Shown here: in pieces, positions 7,112 through 10,125 of the stretch
Position numbering within the stretch: the stretch's first letter is position 1
Layout of the letters: the number at the start of each line of letters is the position of its first letter
NCBI GenBank assembly: GCA_902462325.1
Contig: CABQBF010000090.1
Span: forward strand, 1 to 10,125
Origin: an uncultured Peptococcaceae bacterium
GTDB taxonomy: Bacteria; Bacillota; Peptococcia; Peptococcales; Peptococcaceae
Reading direction: 5' to 3'
DNA length: 10,125 nucleotides
Notes under the pieces: generated by a model
Database searches by the model: none
What the model was told of the DNA's origin: nothing
What the model saw: the letters and a program-made list of their open reading frames with translations, nothing else
Translations under genes and position numbers: made by a program

Positions 7112-7149
7112 ACGACAGGATAGCTTGGTATAGCTTTTCTGTCGTTTTT
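7112..7149 (+). terminator. Two-tier Rho-independent terminator
   Basis: The outer stem ACGACAG (7112-7118) pairs with CTGTCGT (7139-7145). A symmetric 3x3 internal loop separates it from an inner stem AGCT (7122-7125) with AGCT (7132-7135) around a 6-base loop. A run of five T follows at 7145-7149. It ends the folD-lipoprotein block. Confidence 0.85.
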
Positions 7150-7198
7150 CTATTATCGAAAATTATTTGTTCTATTCGAAATCGTGAATAAAAATGGG

Positions 7199-7226
7199 TT
7201 CACTTTTTTTAAAAGTGTGTTATAAT
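7199..7226 (+). promoter_or_regulatory. Promoter of the dehydrogenase/TRAP unit
   Basis: TTCACT (7199-7204) and TATAAT (7221-7226) are 16 bases apart, with a TG extension at 7218-7219. The -10 region is nearly identical to that of folD. The leader to the ATG at 7309 is about 75 bases. Confidence 0.7.
7201..7217. promoter_or_regulatory. Operator-like inverted repeat between -35 and -10
   Basis: CACTTTT-TTT-AAAAGTG is a perfect 7-base inverted repeat with a 3-base centre. It fills the spacer of the dehydrogenase promoter, a classic place for a repressor. No regulator gene lies in the window, and the class of regulator cannot be named from the site. Confidence 0.5.
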
Positions 7227-7308
7227 AAAATTGAAACGCTGCAATACTTTAATGAGTTGAAGCTATATGCAGTAGGGTAGAATTGCAGGAAAAGAAGGAT
7301 TGTGTAGT

Positions 7309-8169
7309 ATGGATGTAAACGTGAATACCAAACTGGTTACCTTATTGGGAATGCCTTTAGGGCAGTCTTACGCGGCCAGGATGCAAAACAAAGGCTATCG
7401 AGCGGCGGGGCTGGATTTGCTCTATTTCTATACGGAGACGGATCAAAGTCATTTGGGCGATATTGTCAATGGCATCCGGTACATGAATTTTGCCGGATTT
7501 GCAGTAACCAAGCCTAATAAGGTGGAAATTTTAAAGTATTTAGATGAGCTGGATCCATTTTGTGCAAAGATGGGCAGTTGTAACACGGTAGTAAAATCGG
7601 AGAACGGTAGACTGGTAGGTTATAATACGGACGGGTCCGGTTTTTACAAATCTCTGACCGAAGAAGGACAGATTGACGTAACCAAAAATACGTTTTTCTG
7701 TATCGGCAGTGGAGGCGTAGGCCGGGCTATTTGTTTTATTTTGGCCTATCATCATGCCAAGAAGCTTTATATTACCGATATTTTTGCAGAAAGTGCCAAA
7801 GCGCTGGTGCAGGATATTAATCAAAATTTTGAGCCTGTAGCGGAGTTTGCGCCCTATGGTCAGTATGGGCAAACGGCCCAGTGCGATGTCATCATCAACG
7901 CCAGCGGCGTTGGTATGGGCGAAACAATCGGACAAAATCCTCTGCCAAAGGAATATATTCGTCAAAATCAGTTCTATTTTGATGCGTGCTATAATCCGGA
8001 AAAAACGCAATTCTTGCTGGATGCGGAAGAAAAACACTGCCGGATTTTAAACGGACTGGGCATGTCGCTTTATCAGGGCGCCGCGCAAATTGAACTGTGG
8101 ACAGGAAAAGCGGCTCCTGTGGAAGTGATGCGGCAGGAGCTGCTGCAGATTTTAAATGAGATGCCCTGA
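7309..8169 (+). CDS. Shikimate/quinate dehydrogenase family protein
   Basis: This encodes 286 residues of the AroE/YdiB family, which reversibly oxidises shikimate or quinate using a pyridine nucleotide. Catalytic-site residues are kept: VTKPNK with Thr67 and Lys71, CNT with Asn92, NTDGSGF with Asp108, and the C-terminal GLGM...Q...WTG segment. The Rossmann motif is GSGGVGRA (133-140). The next strand ends in Thr-Asp (Asp157) rather than the Asn-Arg-Thr of NADP-dependent AroE, which points to NAD. The N-terminal substrate motif reads G-Q-S-Y-A-A, where biosynthetic AroE has H-S-K-S-P, so one carboxylate-binding hydroxyl is missing. I chose the ATG at 7309 for its AAGAAGGA (7292-7299); a TTG at 7300 lies too close to that site. 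The TRAP genes 30 bases downstream favour a catabolic role, so I do not call it aroE. Confidence 0.88.
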   Translation: MDVNVNTKLVTLLGMPLGQSYAARMQNKGYRAAGLDLLYFYTETDQSHLGDIVNGIRYMNFAGFAVTKPNKVEILKYLDELDPFCAKMGSCNTVVKSENGRLVGYNTDGSGFYKSLTEEGQIDVTKNTFFCIGSGGVGRAICFILAYHHAKKLYITDIFAESAKALVQDINQNFEPVAEFAPYGQYGQTAQCDVIINASGVGMGETIGQNPLPKEYIRQNQFYFDACYNPEKTQFLLDAEEKHCRILNGLGMSLYQGAAQIELWTGKAAPVEVMRQELLQILNEMP

Positions 8170-8199
8170 CCGGCGTCTGTTTCGTAAGGAGAGGATTTT

Positions 8200-8754
8200 A
8201 TGAAAGTGATTCGATGGCTGGACGCCCATCTGGAGGAGACTTTATTGGCCATCCTGCTGGTGGTAATCGCTTGTGTCAGCTTTTTGCAGGTGATCATTCG
8301 AAAGGTGCCGTGGATTCCTGCTTTAACCTGGGCTGAGGAATTTTGTCGGTTCTGTTGGGTGTGGAGTGTATTTTTATCGCTGCCCTATACGCTGCGTATG
8401 GGTAATATGCTGCGGGTAACAGCGCTGCTGGATATTTTGCCGGAGAAAGTCATGAAAGTGCTGAATATTTCGGTTTATGTGGTTATAACGCTGTGCATGG
8501 CTGTCTTGGCCTTTTATTCAGTGATTGTAATGGGTAATATCTATGCCAGTCATGAATTATCGCCGGCTATGTTATGGCCTATGTGGATGGTTTACAGTGT
8601 TATGCTAATCGGCTTTGTGCTGGGCACCTTGCGTGGTGCGCAGCAGGTTTGTATTCATACGCTGCATTTTCATGAGAAGGAATTAAACACAGCAGAACAG
8701 GCTATGCTGGATGCTAAGGCAGAAACTTTTAATGTGAAGGGTGGCGATGAATAA
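8200..8754 (+). CDS. dctQ: TRAP transporter small membrane subunit (DctQ family)
   Basis: This encodes 184 residues. DctQ is the four-helix partner of DctM in TRAP transporters, which import organic acids with a sodium gradient after capture by a solute-binding protein. Likely membrane helices are at about residues 13-34, 45-64, 84-108 and 124-145. Family marks are W-A-E-E-F-C-R at 44-50, the W-V-W in helix 2 and the R-M-G-N-x-L-R-V segment at 66-73, which corresponds to the usual R-x-G-x-H-I-x-V motif. A strong GGAGAGG precedes the ATG. The stop codon overlaps the DctM start by one base. Substrate cannot be read from this subunit; the upstream dehydrogenase suggests a hydroaromatic acid. Confidence 0.92.
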   Translation: MKVIRWLDAHLEETLLAILLVVIACVSFLQVIIRKVPWIPALTWAEEFCRFCWVWSVFLSLPYTLRMGNMLRVTALLDILPEKVMKVLNISVYVVITLCMAVLAFYSVIVMGNIYASHELSPAMLWPMWMVYSVMLIGFVLGTLRGAQQVCIHTLHFHEKELNTAEQAMLDAKAETFNVKGGDE

Positions 8755-10049
8755 TGGCGGCTCTTTTAGTATTTGTTGTATTTTTGGTAGCTATTGTATT
8801 GTCCATGCCGATTGCTATCAGCATGATTTTGGGTTCTGCCGCTCCGATTTTCCTGATGGACAAGGGCGGCTCTATGGTGCAGCTGTTAAACAATACCTTC
8901 TCCGGCGCCAACTCTACGCCAATTTTGGCGGTGCCTTTGTTCATTTTAGGCGGCGTCATCATGGCTAGGGGCGGTATTTCCAAAAAGCTGTTTAACTTCT
9001 TCGCCTACTTTGTTGGCCGTCTGCCAGGCGGTTTGCCCTGCGCGGTGATTTTAACCTGCTTGTTTTATGGCGCCATTTCCGGTTCAGGTCCTGCAACTAC
9101 CGCTGCGGTAGGATCCATGTGTATTCCCTTTTTGACGGAACTGGGTTACGATAAAAAATGGTCTGCCGGTTTGGTAGCAGTTGCCGGCGGATTGGGTGTG
9201 ATTATTCCCCCTTCCATTCCCTTTATTTTGTATTCGTTGGCTACCAATGTATCGCCGGGAGATTTGTTCTTGGGAGGCATTTTTCCTGGTATTTTAATAG
9301 GATTATTTTTGATGATTTATTCAGTGATTCATTGCCTGCGGCATGGTGAAGACAGGGAGCGCATCTCCGCCCGTATGGTTGAATTAAAAACAAAAGGTTT
9401 TTTCCGCTTATTTATGGATAGTTTTTGGGCATTGCTGTGTCCGATTGTTGTGTTGGGCGGTATTTACAGTGGCTATTTTACGCCTACGGAAGCTGCTACG
9501 GTTTCAGTATTTTATGCGTTATTTGTTTCGCTGGTTATTTATCGCTCCATCCGGATAAAAGAAATTATTCCATTTTTATGTGAATCCATCAAAACTTATG
9601 GTGGTTTGGCTTTTGTGCTGGCTTTTGCTACCGCCTTTGGCCGGGTATTATCTTTGACTAAGGCAACCAAAGTGGTAGAAACTTTTGTTTTGAGTAATTT
9701 TCACTCTAGTTTTTCTGCACTTACGGTGTTAGTGGTGCTCTTCCTGCTTTTAGGCATGGTGATGGATACCGGCCCAGCTATTATCATTTTGGCGCCGATT
9801 TTATTGCCGGCTATGGAAGCGTTGGGTGTTGACCCGGTACATTTCGGGGTAATTTTGGTATGCTGCCTGTCTATTGGTTTGGCTACGCCTCCATTCGGTT
9901 TGGACTTATTTGTGGCAGGCAATATTGCCGAAGAAAAGCCGATGACGATAGCTCGCAGAGCTGTACCTGCTATTATCACATTCTTATTGGCATTGCTAGT
10001 GATTGTATATGTGCAATGGTTTTCCACGTTTCTTCCGAATCTTTTATGA
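8754..10049 (+). CDS. dctM: TRAP transporter large permease subunit (DctM family)
   Basis: This encodes 431 residues, normal for DctM, the transport channel of TRAP systems, with about 12 membrane segments. Family motifs are intact: GSGPATTAAVGS from residue 110, PPSIP at 152-156 after a GLGVI stretch, TPTEAA from 243, and TPPFG near 378 after a HFGVI segment. The ATG overlaps the last base of the DctQ stop, and AAGGGTGG inside the end of dctQ serves as ribosome binding site, so the two are coupled. The final 76 bases of the window hold neither a clear terminator nor a gene start. The missing DctP gene may follow outside the window or lie elsewhere. Transport direction and coupling ion are family knowledge; the substrate is inferred only from the neighbour. 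Confidence 0.96.
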   Translation: MAALLVFVVFLVAIVLSMPIAISMILGSAAPIFLMDKGGSMVQLLNNTFSGANSTPILAVPLFILGGVIMARGGISKKLFNFFAYFVGRLPGGLPCAVILTCLFYGAISGSGPATTAAVGSMCIPFLTELGYDKKWSAGLVAVAGGLGVIIPPSIPFILYSLATNVSPGDLFLGGIFPGILIGLFLMIYSVIHCLRHGEDRERISARMVELKTKGFFRLFMDSFWALLCPIVVLGGIYSGYFTPTEAATVSVFYALFVSLVIYRSIRIKEIIPFLCESIKTYGGLAFVLAFATAFGRVLSLTKATKVVETFVLSNFHSSFSALTVLVVLFLLLGMVMDTGPAIIILAPILLPAMEALGVDPVHFGVILVCCLSIGLATPPFGLDLFVAGNIAEEKPMTIARRAVPAIITFLLALLVIVYVQWFSTFLPNLL

Positions 10050-10125
10050 TTCGCAGAATAAAATTTGGTTCTGTAAAGAAGGTATGAAATAGAAACGAAT
10101 AAGCATCAATAAAAATACAAAGAAA

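Overview
The window looks like chromosomal DNA of a low-to-mid GC anaerobe of the Bacillota. The basis is strong purine-rich ribosome binding sites, sigma-A-like promoters with extended -10 boxes, T-tailed hairpin terminators, a secreted protein with a copper-amine-oxidase N-terminal (stalk) domain, and a TRAP transporter. A Negativicutes or Clostridia host is my guess; no rRNA or other marker is present to settle it. No tRNA, rRNA, CRISPR array, insertion sequence or phage gene was seen.

Left part (1-3900): the 3' end of an unrecognised gene, possibly YwmB-like, closed by a terminator. It is followed by two separately promoted genes for exported proteins. The first is a small unknown protein (788-1411). 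The second is a 753-residue protein (1579-3840) with a signal peptide, about seven degenerate YG/DLS/YT/EL repeats, a copper-amine-oxidase N-domain and a long C-terminal region of unknown fold. A bidirectional terminator separates it from the next, convergent gene.

Middle part (3956-7149): a TtcA-family tRNA thiolation enzyme on the minus strand is transcribed divergently from folD (one-carbon/folate metabolism). folD is tightly coupled to an unknown 179-residue gene whose ribosome binding site overlaps the folD stop codon. A small lipoprotein gene follows, and a two-tier terminator hairpin ends the block.

Right part (7150-10125): a new transcription unit with a strong extended -10 promoter and a perfect inverted repeat between its -35 and -10 boxes. 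It reads a shikimate/quinate dehydrogenase family protein and then the small (DctQ) and large (DctM) membrane subunits of a TRAP transporter. The order suggests uptake and oxidation of a hydroaromatic acid such as quinate or shikimate rather than, or besides, aromatic amino acid biosynthesis. The dehydrogenase has an Asp where NADP-type AroE enzymes have a basic motif, and lacks one of the two usual substrate-carboxylate hydroxyl residues. The solute-binding subunit (DctP) is not in the window and may lie just beyond its right edge.

The most interesting items are the dehydrogenase/TRAP unit with its operator-like palindrome, the repeat-rich stalk-domain protein, and the unknown gene coupled to folD. 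I saw no clear evidence of a wholly new multi-gene system.
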